This document shows, in pieces, positions 39,101-50,946 of a stretch of 64,000 nucleotides of DNA. Position numbers and translations under genes: made by a program. Under the pieces are notes generated by a model. That model had not been told where the DNA came from, ran no database searches, and saw nothing but the letters and a program-made list of their open reading frames with translations. Origin of the DNA: Taxillus chinensis. Its lineage: Eukaryota; Streptophyta; Magnoliopsida; Santalales; Loranthaceae. How positions within the stretch are numbered: position 1 is the first letter of the stretch; every line of letters starts with the position of its first letter. The stretch is taken from assembly GCA_023512835.1 (NCBI GenBank), contig CM042084.1, positions 46,671,609 through 46,735,608 on the forward strand. The letters run 5' to 3'.

Positions 39101-41302
39101 TTTTATTTAATTCTAACGTCGCTAATTTATCACATTAAGTTACAGTATCAATACAAACTAGAATACATAATTTAATATTTAATCATGACAAACCAGATTA
39201 AATAAATTATTATAATAAAAAACATATATGAATTAAACATATGAAACCTGCAATAGTCTGGATGAATTAAAAAACATATGAAGCCTGAATCATAATATTT
39301 TTATATTTCTTATTATATTTGAGAAAAATTATTTTTCCAGAAGTATTCATCGATTAGTTTGGACGGATTACATTATTTATCTAATTGGTTTATTCAATTT
39401 TTCGTTTTGACTGATAAGTCAATCAACCTGCTCAAATAAACATCGATTTATTTGAATTTTAATTTATTTAATTTTTATCAATTAATTTATCGGGTTAGAT
39501 TTATTTATCCTGCCCTAATTATTTCTATTATCAATCCCAACATTACCAGAGTCGTCAAATGAAATATCCACTCTTTTGAGCATGGGAAGGCAATACTTTT
39601 TGTTTTTGTTTTTTATTTTAAATTGTTTAGTGTCGATGTGATGCTATTTATTGCACCTTATTTATCACATGAGTTGATATTATGTACCTAAATATTCAAT
39701 ATAAAAGATAGAGAATCACCAGTACCATATTATTACAAATACCATGTTTATATATATAATTATAAACCAATAACTCCAAAACTGTATTATTGATGAGTCA
39801 TTTTAAATACATTTTCAACTTGTTAGGTCGGAGAAATCATCTCGAGTGGTTGATTAAAAGGCTAGGAATATGTAATGAGTCAAATGTCATAAATTGGAGT
39901 CATGCTAGGGGTTGTCAATTACTCTGTCCCATAATATTTCGAGTAGCCATCTGTCATATTTTGGTTTCCCAACAAAATAATAATTTGGTCGGTGATAATC
40001 AATTCCATGAATGGTTTGTGATCATGAAGGTTGACGCAAAATGAAAAAATATTTATATTCGTAAATTTAAAATTAGTATCGCGTTTGGTGTGTTTGAGAA
40101 TGATTCACAAAAAGTTAGTTGTAAATGGATAAATAATAAATTAATTAGTATATATAAAAAATTTATTTATTAAATATAACTTATATATGGTTTTAAATTA
40201 TACTTAATATATACTTTCAAATTATTATTAAATAAAACTATATATTTTTATTTGTTATTATTATAATAAAATCATAAAATACATATAATAATTATTTAAA
40301 TATACTAAACAATAATAATCTAATGGTTTAATAATTCTAACATTTTTAAGTAAGTATATGGTCTAAATTAATTTGTTATTTTTTTTAGAATTTTAGAATT
40401 ATATTTATGAATATAATAATGTTTATAAATAGTTCATAAATATTATAATTTAAGGTTATTTGATTTGTGTTGGACTCAATTTAAATAAAAATTGACAAAT
40501 AATGCTGTTTGCGGATTGGATTTGATTGACAAAGTAGTAAGATTGTTTCTCCTCAAATTCTGGTAGGAGTATATATACTTGAGTTTCATAATTGCAAACT
40601 TGTGCAGCTGAGCATTGTTCATTTGTTTTTTTTAATTTTGTTTTACCGGATAATGATTCCTTAATGGAGTGGCAAGTAAAGCAGTAAATTTTGTGAAGGT
40701 TTTGACTTTTGAGAACATTAAGACTAAAAAGGGTTTACATTAAATAGGTGTCATAACTGCGTATTCCGAGTAGTCTACAAAGCGACAAAGTAGGACACAA
40801 CTGACAGCACCCCCCCACTCGGCCACTCCCAAGTAAATAAATAAACAAATAAACAAAACAAATCGACCCAAAAGACGAAAGCGTCCCCCCCACCCTTCTT
40901 CCTCTTAAAGAAGTTATAGCTGGTAACTTTGGGCGAACTGTCCATTTTCAATTGACCCTACAAACTTTCTCAACCCCCCAAAACACATTAACACACACTT
41001 TTTGTTGTACTCGAGAGTCCCATTTCCTAAGTAATTTATATTCTGCAATGCATACAAAGAGGGAGAAGAAAAATAACCATAAAAAACAAAACAAAATAAA
41101 ATGAGAGACAACACTCTTCACCCCACCCCACTTTGAAATTACAATACGCATATATTATTAGTCATATATAAACAAATATATATCAGAAAAAAAAATGAAG
41201 TTAAACGGTCCAAAATAGCCCCGGGGCCATAATTGGCAATTTACGTGTGGCGGGTTTGGTATAATACTTTTTTTTAAAAATACAGGAAAAAATAGGAGAG
41301 GC
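33187..41302. other. 8-kb AT-rich spacer upstream of PLL1
   Basis: The left part (to about 35200) is moderately AT-rich, with no long frame and no recognised domain; it begins with the SAYSvFN 3' UTR. A probable hAT relic lies at 35577-35964. A short GC-richer island at about 36480-36800 contains TACGCGCGGG and CACATACGCGTAC. From 36830 to 40700 the DNA is very AT-rich. Around 38660-39060 there are G-rich phrases (GGATCCAAGAAATTTT, AGAGGGGGGC, CCCCGCCCCC) that resemble worn transposon ends. An open frame at 39790-40044 has no protein-like composition. The PLL1 promoter occupies the right end. Confidence 0.55.
35577..35964. mobile_element. Probable worn hAT-type element (CAGGGGCGGAGCC family)
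   Basis: The left end CAGGACGGAGCCCATGG and the reverse of the right end (GAGGGACAGAGTTAGAAT) resemble the widespread plant CAGGGGCGGAGCCAGAAT type terminus. Flanks GTGTTATT (35569-35576) and GTGTTTAT (35965-35972) match at 6 of 8 positions, or fully but for one inserted T. The interior is AT-rich and non-coding. Confidence 0.5.
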
Positions 41303-41310
41303 TATAAATA
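41303..41310 (+). promoter_or_regulatory. TATA box of PLL1
   Basis: TATAAATA in a good context (GGCTATAAATACAG). It predicts a start near 41335 and a 5' leader of about 700 nt containing long (GA)n and (CT)n tracts and short upstream ORFs, including one of 17 codons at 41355-41408. Confidence 0.6.
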
Positions 41311-41434
41311 CAGTAAAATAATTTAAGAGGCGCTTGGTGTAACCGTCAAACCAAATGCCCCCACCCCACCATTCAAATTTGGGTTTTCTTCTAAAATATT
41401 TTAATTAATTTTGCAAGTGAATAGTAAAAAAGGG

Positions 41435-41437
<3 letters not shown>

Positions 41438-41484
<47 letters not shown>

Positions 41485-41661
41485 GGAGGAAAAAGGAAAG
41501 AAAAAAACCTACGATTTTAATTATTTACCCTCAACTCAGTCAGACAGACTCACTCGCTCACTACTCACACTCACTATCTCTCCTCTCTGGGCTTTGGACT
41601 TTCTCTGCCCCTCTCCCAAAGTCGTCTTCTCCTTTCCCTTGCTTTGCTGTGTTGTGTAGAC

Positions 41662-41694
<33 letters not shown>
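41438..41694. repeat. (GA)n and (CT)n microsatellites in the PLL1 leader
   Basis: An uninterrupted GA tract (41438-41481) is followed 180 bp later by a CT tract (41666-41694), with another CT tract near 41800-41820. The two tracts are complementary and could pair in the transcript or in single-stranded DNA. GA/CT tracts also match binding sites of plant BPC (GAGA-binding) factors. Tract length is likely polymorphic. Confidence 0.85.
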
Positions 41695-41696
<2 letters not shown>

Positions 41697-41958
41697 AACC
41701 AACAAAACACCAACACACTTCAAATTTTTTCTTTTTTCTTTTCAAAATAAATAAATAAAAAGCAGAAGAAAAAACTCTTCTTCTTCTTCTTCTTCTCCCT
41801 CTCTCTCTCTCTCTCTCTAGATTTCTCTCTCTGGAACAAACACACACTCTCTCTTGCTCGCTCTATCGCCGCCGGAGGGAGGACCTACTCCACCTCCGGC
41901 GTTCTCCTCCTCCGTGATATCTCTCAAACTCTCTCTCTACAGATATATATATATATAT

Positions 41959-42018
41959 ATGCATATATATAAACACATAGAAGACAAGACAGTGTGGTGG
42001 GGGGATTTCTCTCTCTAG
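41959..42018 (+). promoter_or_regulatory. 19-codon upstream ORF in the PLL1 leader
   Basis: ATG at 41959 within the (TA)n tract reads MHIYKHIEDKTVWWGDFSL and stops with TAG at 42016-42018, 16 bases before the main ATG. Expected to reduce scanning to the main start if translated. No conservation evidence is available here. Confidence 0.5.
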
Positions 42019-42029
42019 AAAGGAATCAA

Positions 42030-42035
42030 ATGTGA
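42030..42035 (+). promoter_or_regulatory. Start-stop element ATGTGA overlapping the PLL1 start codon
   Basis: The sequence AAATGTGATGGG contains ATG-TGA, whose stop overlaps the main ATG by one base (TGATG). The minimal ORF would place a terminating ribosome exactly on the PLL1 start. Start-stop elements such as AUG-UAA are known to stall ribosomes in plant leaders. The overlap is visible; the function is inference. Confidence 0.6.
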
Positions 42036-45000
42036 TGGGAAACGGAATCTCGCAGCTCGTGTCGTGCCTGACGCCGGGCGGCCGGCGGAGAAGTCAGCAG
42101 GAGGACCAGGTCTTCGCGGCGGCGGAGCAGCTGGACGAAACCCTCGGCCACTCCTTCTGCTACGTCCGCTCCTCCGCCCGCTTCCTTTCCTCCCCCAACC
42201 CCTCCGCCCGCTTCCTTTCCTCCCCCTCCCACTCCCTCCGCTTTGACGACCACCAACCCACCGCCTCCGCCCGCCCCCCGGAAACCACCCTCTTCCGGGC
42301 CATCTCCGGCGCCTCCGTCAGCGCCAACACCTCCACCCCCAGGACCGTTCTTCAGCCCGACTCCATCTACGACCCCGCCGCAGCCGCCGCCGCCGCCGCC
42401 GACTTCTCCTCCGCCTCCGCTGCCGCTGCCCCTCACCCCCCTCCCCCTCCCGCCGCCACCAGCATCGTCAATGGCTTCGAGAGCACGTCTTCTTTCAGCG
42501 CCCTCCCCCTCCAGCCCGTCCCCCGCGGCGGCGACCCCGTCGAGCGGGGCTTCTTCATGTCCGGCCCCATCGAGCGCGGCGTTTTGTCGGGTCCCCTCGA
42601 TGCCCACGGCGGTGGCGGTGGTCCCAACGATGCCGGCGTCCCTTTCTCCGCCCCACTCGGCGGCGTCTACGGTAAAAAGAGGAAGAAGAAGCAGGGCATT
42701 TCAGGGATCCGAAAGGCCTTTCACCGCAGCTTCTCCGAGAAGAAGCGCCCCTGGGTGGTTCCAGTGAGGTACCTCGTCGGAGGAAGAAAGGAGGTGCCGG
42801 CCAGCGCCGCCGCTGCCGCCGATTCAGACATGATGGGGAACAACAGCATCAGCATCAGCGGCAGTGAGAACAAGGTCCAGTGGGCGTCGGGGAAGGCTGG
42901 CGAGGATCGGGTGCACGTGGTCGTATCCGAAGAACATGGGTGGTTGTTCGTCGGAATCTATGACGGATTCAACGGCCCCGATGCGCCCGAGTTCTTGATG
43001 GGCAATCTCTATCGCGCCGTCTTCAAGCAGCTCGAGGGTTTGTTTTGGGATGTTGACCACCTCCAGCCCTCCACTGCAAATGCTGATGATGCAGTGTGTC
43101 CACACGAATCGAACCCAATCCCAATCCCAATCCCAACCCCAACCCCAACCCCAAACCCAGTTGTTGGATGTGATTTGAATCCCCGGGTGGGGAAGAAAGT
43201 TACTTTCAATCCCGATCAACCCAGGAAACGTCTCTGGGAATATCTGGCGGAGGATCACCCAGAAGATGGTCTGGACCTGTCGGGCTCTGACCGCTTCGCA
43301 TTTTCAGTTGATGATGCCCTCAGCGTCAGCAATGCTGGCTCTGCCGTTGGAAGACGGCACCTATTGCTGTCAAAGTTGAAGCATGGGTTAACCAAGCATA
43401 AGGAGAGCACTGCTCATACTCGTGAAACAAAGCTATTTTCATGGAGGTTTCCTTTGCAAGATAAGGAAAATCCAGAGAAAGTGGAGGTGAATAGAGTTGA
43501 AGAGAGAACTTCTCGGTGTGGTCGGAAGCGCAAGGTTGGTCCTATTGATCCTGATTTGGTCCTCAAGGCATTGTCGCAGGCTCTCGAAGCCACCGAGCTC
43601 GCATATTTGGACATGACGGATAAGTTTTTAGATAGCAATCCAGAGCTCGCTTTGATGGGTTCGTGTTTGTTGGTTGTGCTAATGAGGGATGAGGATGTGT
43701 ATGTAATGAATGTGGGTGATAGTCGAGCTATAGTTGCACAGTATGATGTGCCGGAAGAGCATTGTTCCACAATGGGGCCAAAGGACCATGAGGAGGTTGG
43801 ACCGAGCAGGGAATGCATAGTTGAGGAGGGCAGTGGGGTAGTAGATGTGGGTTCCATTTATGAGATGAAACTTAATGCGTTGCAGCTGTCCACAGATCAC
43901 AGCACTAGCATTGAGGAGGTAAACTTTTCAATTTTGCTCACTTATGGTTCTCTATTGAAGTTATTTCATACACATTCGTCTTTTGTTTGATTGTTGCGGG
44001 TGTGGATTTGAATTGCCTATTTAGTGTTCGTTTCTCTATATAATGCTGTAGCATGATTTCTATAAAATCAAATAAGGCATGGGCTAATCTGACAATTCTT
44101 ATTTGAACAGCACACTAGTCTAGGTGATCTATACATATTGTGTGCGTGTGTACACAGGATTAGGATACAGAGCATTTTTGTTTTTAATTAGCAAATGTTA
44201 GTGCTAAAACTAATCAGGTGGGGTAAGTTAGCTGAAAGGGCGCCTAATTATTCCCAAAGCAATGTGTAAAATGGCCAACTACACTGTTCAATCTCTCGTT
44301 CCATTTCCTATATGCCCTAATTCATTCCTCAACAGCTTACAATTGATGTTGGGTTTTACAAAACATTGTTCTAAAGCTTTTTTTTTTTTAAGTGGACTTC
44401 ATTCACCATAGGGCAAGTTGAACACACAGATTGTAGTTTAGCCTATCTGTAGCTGAACAATATTGATTCCCCTGAAAATATATTTATCCATCCTTCACAT
44501 TTGTTTTTTCTTTTTTTCTTTCCTTTTTCTTTTCTCTTTTCTTATGTCTTTGCTCTCTGCCTCGTTAGGTTTGTCCTATAATCTAGAGTCTTCTCATTCA
44601 TTTGGTAATCTTTCCTCGGGGCACAAGATGCACATTTCTAGGCCTGCTATAGTGCTATGTTGAGTCCAGCACTTTACTCTTGATCTTATTTCACTATTTA
44701 TTGCTTCATTGTTCTATGCTCTATGAAAGAAAAAAGCATATGTTACCAGTAACCTTCCACAGTTCAACATTTGTCACTGTTTAATCAAGTGAAATGCAAG
44801 GAAGTGACCTCCCCTTCGCTCTTATAATACTTGTGATTTTTTCATAGTAGAGCTTCCTGGCTATTTCTTGGTGACAGGCTTGATATGTACATATTTTTAT
44901 CTTATTTGTTATTATGATTTTGATGCGTCTGTTTTAAGCCTACGGAGATGGTTCCCAATTCCTTTTTTTTCTGACTTGGTGCTGCTAATTAGATAATTTC

Positions 45001-48000
45001 TCAAAAGGTTAAGATGTGTTGTATATCTGTCCTAATTGGTGATCACGGCTTGGAAGGTTTACTAAAGATTTTAGCATTGGGTAAAAATTACCAAATCCAT
45101 AATCTATCTAACCAATTCAGATGGTATGATAAGATATGGCATTATCCAGCACCATTTCTTGCATTTATCAGTCCTAGCTAAGTTTTAGTAGTATGTAGTA
45201 TCTCTAATGCTTAGCCGTTGATGTGGGCTTACCATTGATGGATTTATTCATTTGGTTCAAAGGTTAATCAACTTTGCATCATGTCTAATTTTTTTGTTAT
45301 AATTTATTGAAAATGACAACCTTCTTTCCATTTGTTATAGATGTTTTTGTTTTTTGTTTTCTTATGTAGTGTTATACCAGCTTAGCTTCTTAGTTTTTGT
45401 CACGGTTGGCTTGTTTGTTGAAACAATAATTAATAATTTATAAAATTTTCACATATTAAGTTATTAACAAGGAAAAAAACGATTGCATAGTAGGCTTGTC
45501 TATTAGGAGCTTGCAATTTTTTTTTAAACTTCCACATATTAAGAAGGAAAAAAGAAAAGTAGTTCTAATATTTGTTTTTCTAGGATAAAATCATGGATTG
45601 AGATTCTTAGTCCTCTTGTATTCATCAAAGTAATCAATAAGAAGAAGCTTATTCCCGAAAATCAAAAAGCTTCATGATATCAAAGTTAAAATTCATCATG
45701 AGCGAGCGTCTCCACTTATTTTGCAATCTCTCCTTCCACTAGCGTTTCAATCTCATCCTTTATTGCTGTTGCAATAGGGTCACCTTCCCTAATCGATGAC
45801 GCATCCTCACCAGAATCCTCTTCTTGCGGCTTCTTCTCCCCCTTTATTTGTAGGAATGCCTCACTCTTGTTCAGCCATCGACAAAGCAAGAGCCTTTGTT
45901 GCAAGAAGGTTCTATTGTCCTTTCATTATCACATGCTGTCGGAAGATCGGCTGCTCTGATTCTTCCTTCGACGTTGATGGATTCTGTCCAAGAGCCTTCT
46001 CCATTGATTCCCAGCCTTTGTGCCTTAAGTCACCAATCGCTGCCACCATCGTTGCGCTGTCTCTAAGGATCATCATTACTGCCTTTGCATGCTGTTGTTG
46101 CTCACTATCGATTTAGTCACTGTACAGCTCTGATTTGAGTTGCCATCATCGAATATAAAGGAAGACTACTAAGCGGTGGCTCTATTGAAGGATTTCACAA
46201 ACACTAGCTACCAATGATTGCGTTCTCAATCCTTCAACCTTGAGTCACCTCTACGGCTATCAGGGTCTTGATTGACTCTGGCAGATGGTAACGAATGACA
46301 TGACGCAGTCTAGATTGGTGACTGAATCTCTAAACCTTTGGCAAATCATGTCAAGCATAACATGCTCATCCTTTATCTGCCACACGCAATCACCCCTGGG
46401 TTGTCCTCATTGTAGAATCTGAGCAAACTTCTTGGAACTCCTTGACAAACAACTTTGCAAATAATTCTAATAATCATGATCTTCATGTGTCCCAGTCATC
46501 TCCTTTATTATGGATCGTGGATTCAGGGGCATCAAACCATCATTATTCATATTGCCAATGGGTAATGGCACCCACATCAAGGTGGCCAGAACAGGGACTA
46601 TTCCCCTTAATGCTCACTTTAAAGTCAGTGTAATTTGTACTCAATCTTGATTGTAATCTTATTTCAGTTAGCTAATTGAATGATGATCTAAATTGTGAGA
46701 TTAAATTTTTTATCAAATCTTGTGTATTTCATGACCTGAGTTTGGGGAAGCCGATTGACATTGCTAGACTTTGTACGGGCTTTTACCTTTTTGACAGTGA
46801 CATCAACAATTTTTCTGCACACTAAACCCATTCCATTAGTCCTTAGTTTTATTGGTCATTCAAATAAAGAAAGTACAATTACGATGTGGCACTTCTGTCT
46901 AGAGCATCCAAATTTTATGTATAAGAACGGCTTAAAACCAACTAAATTTTAATAAAAATTTAGTTGGTTTTATTGTAAGTTTTGTCAATTTGAAAAGCAT
47001 ACTTGAAATACCTTTTTCTCATGCCTTATAAACCAAGTTACCCTTTTTCTCTTATTCACAGCCCTAGGGACCAACTCATATTCCCAGTATCACTCGCATA
47101 TGTTGCTTCTTGTTATTGGTTGATCATATTTGTTTATGTTGGACATTTCTCTTGAAAGAAAAGTAAGAAGCTAAGCACTTCTTTGAATGGTTTCATTTAA
47201 TAATGCAAAATCAACTCAAAATCTACATTCAAGTTCTCAAAACATAATTGTTAGAGATTTCTTTAATGGTAGTGTTAGTCCATATCTTAAATACATGGAA
47301 TTGTCCAACAAAGTTTGTGTTGACACCACAACAAAATGGTGTTATTGAACGTAAAAAACCATCGTATGCCCGAAGTTGTTTGATCTTTAATGTGTCAGAC
47401 TAATGTTCCCGAACCATTTTAGAGTGAAACAGTTCTAACTGTCAAATATCTCATTAATTGGATGCTATCCGAATTCTCAAATTCTAGTTCCCACTTCAAT
47501 ATTTCCGAAGTCCTTTTATCCTTCCTCTCGGTTAGTGACTCAAGTTCCTCTCAAACTCTTTGGTTGTATGGGGTTTTACTCACATCACTCACCATGGTAG
47601 ACTTGATGCATGTGTCCTCAAATGCATTTTCATTGGGTACCTAGCCAATAAAAAGGATTCAAATGCTACTCTCTCTCACATAAAAATTCTATCATTTAAT
47701 GGATGTAACAGTTTTTTAGGATAAATCATTTTACCCCAATCCTGCACTTCAGGGGGAGAACAGAATCAGTGAATCACATCATTGGGATTGGATCTCATTT
47801 ATTGAGTAAGTTTCTCTCTCTTCTCCTCTTTCCTATTTTGCTTCTCCTGTTTCTAATTCCAGTCAGCCAAACCAATTTTCTCCCCCTTCCTATTTTACTC
47901 AGTCAAGGCTCTAATCTCACAAATGCCAATGATTCCATATCAGCCATCATCTGCTAATCCATTGAGTCAAATACTAGGTCCGTCAAATACCGAATTTGAG

Positions 48001-50946
48001 TTACCACCATTTGTTTGCCCAAAGAACCTCATTCTCCCCGACTGGAAGAAAGGAAAGTCTCCTTAAACCTGCATCAAGTCAAAGCCAGGAGGTTCCCTGA
48101 ACCAAGTTCCTTTGAAACTATGCAAGTAGAGGTAGAATTGAATCACGTACAGAAAAGGCAGTCGATTATGATCCATATTTAGACGTCCCTATTGTTCAAA
48201 GAAAAAGGGTTTGATCTTGCACTCAACATCCATTTTGTAAGTACATTTCCTATGCAAACTTAACACATAAATATAAAGCATTTGTCAAGGAGAAGAAGGT
48301 TAGTTTAATTGTTAGTTTAGATATATTTTCAAGGAGAAAATCATGGATCTTGATTCTTAGTCCTATCTATATATATTCATCAAAGTAATCAATAAACAAG
48401 AAGAAGGTTATTCCCTAAAATTAGAAAGCTTCAATAACATTCACAAACAGGAACATAGAGTAGACGCATGAACTTGTACATTTTCTTTTAATATTAAATC
48501 ATGAAAAAAGTCAAAAGTCAATGACTGTATAGTTGGGGTTGACAAAGAAAAACATCCAGAAACCTTTTTTTGGGTTGGATGAGACGTTGGAGACACATCT
48601 CATTATTGAGATCCATCTAGTCTATTTTTAGGGCTGCCATGTCAACCATTGCATCACTGCTATTATTGGTACAAACAATTTGGTTTATTACAGAGCAATC
48701 ATATTTTGTCCCTTTCACCTTATATGCCTTTCAGTATATCATTTTCCTTCTTTATTATTCATTATGTACTTTCACCTTATGACTTTTCATTTCCTATTTT
48801 ACAAATTGGTTGCGATCATTTCTTTCACTCCAGTATTTTCAGTTTTCCTTTGTTGATATATCATTTTCTATTGGGTCAATTGCCTATCCAAAGTCGGTCC
48901 TACATCAGATAATTTCCAAAAGGGACAAATACGGTTAAACAGTTTCTAATTAAATTTTACCCACCATGTTCGGTCTCATGTTATTGGGCACAGCCTTTTT
49001 TCAGATATTTTGGAAAAGCCATTGTAAACTTTAGATGGGTGAGTTTTAATTATAAATTATTCACACATTGGTTTATTGAATACCTTTTTTTTTTTAATTT
49101 CAAAACGGAAGAGGCTTATTTTTCCTGGCAATTATAAATGTACATGGATACAACTATAACATAATGATTATGTTACAATTCTTTCTTGCTTGCTTCTTTT
49201 CATATGATCACAGATGCATTTATCTTAGATTTACTTACATTGCGCTTATTTTGATTATTTTTCCCGCAGGAAATCATTAGAATCAAGAATGAACATCCAG
49301 ATGATAACCATTGTATTGTCAATGATAGGCTAAAAGGGCGCCTCAAGGTTACCCGGGCATTTGGAGCTGGTTTTCTCAAACAGGTTTGCTTCCTGAGCGC
49401 ACATTCCAGTTTTGACTTATTACACAAGGAATGTATGCTAGATCTCCTCCTTAGACCAAAATAAGACAAAACAGATCTACTGGTCTAAGAAATGAGGCCG
49501 TGAAATTAATAGTTTACTGGGAAAAATAGTTCCTGTCATTGAATTTGACACTGCAAATTGTGTGATTTTTTGCATCAGTTTCAGCATTTTTTTTGGAAGT
49601 TGTGTCTTTCTGGCTTTTCATCTGGAAAAGCCTTAGATTTGAGTGTACGACAATAAACCTAACCATTAAAACTACTTCAACAATACGGAAAATTTTGCAT
49701 AATAAAGCCACACAAATTACAACATTTCTCTGTCTATAAGAAACCATAACAAAATGAAGTAACAGCTTAACAATTACCAATTCATACATTACCGGAGGCT
49801 AGGGGAATTTGACGTATGGTCAAATTATATTTTAACCTCAAACCACAGATTGCAGCACTCATCTGTCAATAAAACTCCAATCTGTTATTTTATCATTGCA
49901 ACATATGGGTTTCATTATTAACTTTCAACTTGTGAAGTTTATCTTTCCAAACTCATACCACGATATCTAAAGAAGGCTCAAGTAAATTTGTAAAAATCAG
50001 GCATCTTAAAGAACAATTTTCCTTTCTTATTTGGTGAAGAGTTTGAAAATTAGTCTAAAACATATTAAAGACTTAAGTAAAAACGCAAGAGAATTCGAAG
50101 AGAGATCTTCGGAACCGTAAAAGGAACATAAATTATCAATCTCATATGAAAAAAATAAGATCTACACCTAGAAGTGCCAGGTGTACTATATGGAAGATTT
50201 CTCGCTGCTGCTACCTTTCGCTTTCATTAGTTTTCCCATATTGAGTATGCTAAGTTTGTTTTCATCAGAAATATGGAGATATAAATCATAGTTTGATCTG
50301 AATGTTGGTGCAGCCAAAGTTGAATGATTCCCTGCTAGAAATGTTTCGAAACGAGTACATTGGTACTGCACCATATCTATCATGTTTACCATCCCTGTGT
50401 CACCACAAGCTCTGCCCAAGAGATCAGTTTTTGATTCTCTCGTCTGATGGCTTGTATCAATATTTGAGTAATGAGGAAGTGGTTTCCCATGTTGAGAGTT
50501 TCATGGAAAAATCTCCAGAGGGAGATCCAGCTCAACACTTGATAGAGGAGGTGCTTTTTCGAGCTGCCAAGAAAGCTGGTAATTTTAAAGTTTTTTTTAG
50601 TCTGTATGGAATCCTGCCTACTTTATAATACACACAAAACAATCTAGTGCTACCACCCACCCCCTCAGAAAATCAATAAAGCTGGAGGAAAAAAGAAATG
50701 CAAATGAAATTGGCCTGCCCTTCATACCTCCTATTTTCTTGTTTGTTCTGTTAACTAATGCCCGCGTTTGCATATTTTATGTGTTGCCATGCCTACATAA
50801 TTGAAGTATTGAAATATACAGGAATGGATTTTCATGAATTGTTGGATATCCCTCAAGGAGATCGCAGAAAGTACCATGATGATGTTACTGTAATGGTAAT
50901 ATCCCTTGAAGGAAGAATTTGGAAGTCATCTGGAAAATACCTCTGA
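42035..50946 (+). CDS. PLL1: POLTERGEIST-LIKE 1 type protein phosphatase 2C
   Basis: Membrane-associated PP2C. Arabidopsis POL and PLL1 act downstream of CLAVATA-type receptors in stem-cell and asymmetric-division control. Exons: 42035-43918, 49270-49383, 50314-50578 and 50822-50946 (TGA), in phase, 795 aa. I start at MGNGISQL (42035), not at the in-frame GTG three bases earlier, because MGxxxS fits N-myristoylation known for POL/PLL1. The N-terminal part has [39 protein letters not shown] and [13 protein letters not shown] motifs shared with PLL1, plus Ala and Pro runs. Catalytic PP2C motifs are split: [13 protein letters not shown] (metal Asp310), [49 protein letters not shown] and [14 protein letters not shown]. 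The C-terminus [10 protein letters not shown] is as in PLL1. A basic KKRKKK patch occurs. Intron 1 (5.35 kb) hosts a copia relic. Confidence 0.95.
43114..43159 (+). repeat. Coding hexanucleotide repeat in PLL1
   Basis: Runs of CCCAAT then CCCAAC encode [16 protein letters not shown] in the low-conservation linker inside the PP2C domain. The frame is kept because units are six bases. Likely length-variable between individuals. Confidence 0.85.
45582..48433 (+). mobile_element. Gutted Ty1/copia LTR retrotransposon in PLL1 intron 1
   Basis: Imperfect direct repeats at 45582-45674 and 48332-48433 (both with AAATCATGGAT, GATTCTTAGTCCT, ATTCATCAAAGTAATCAATAA and ending AAGCTTCA) look like LTR remnants. 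Right after the first is TGATATCAAAGTT, a decayed copy of the copia tRNA-Met primer site TGGTATCAGAGC. Between them, pol fragments appear in order on the plus strand: protease [11 protein letters not shown] (46511-46543), pre-integrase [11 protein letters not shown] (about 46884-46916), integrase [11 protein letters not shown] (47323-47355) followed by NVPEPF and TVKYLINWM, and a short reverse-transcriptase start (about 48180-48300) ending in a purine-rich stretch. Most reverse transcriptase and RNase H is missing, and stops and frameshifts abound, so it is dead. LTR outer ends and the target duplication are not certain. Confidence 0.82.

Noticed and set aside
39790..40044. 84-aa open frame in the long spacer
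   Set aside because: No family resemblance, AT-rich context, and no splice or poly(A) support.
42032..42034. In-frame GTG start giving MMGNG for PLL1
   Set aside because: Plant nuclear genes start at ATG. The ATG at 42035 gives the myristoylation-type MGNGIS terminus expected for the family.
42026..42767. Pro-rich and Gly-rich frames overlapping PLL1 exon 1
   Set aside because: Shadow frames of the GC-rich PLL1 coding exon.
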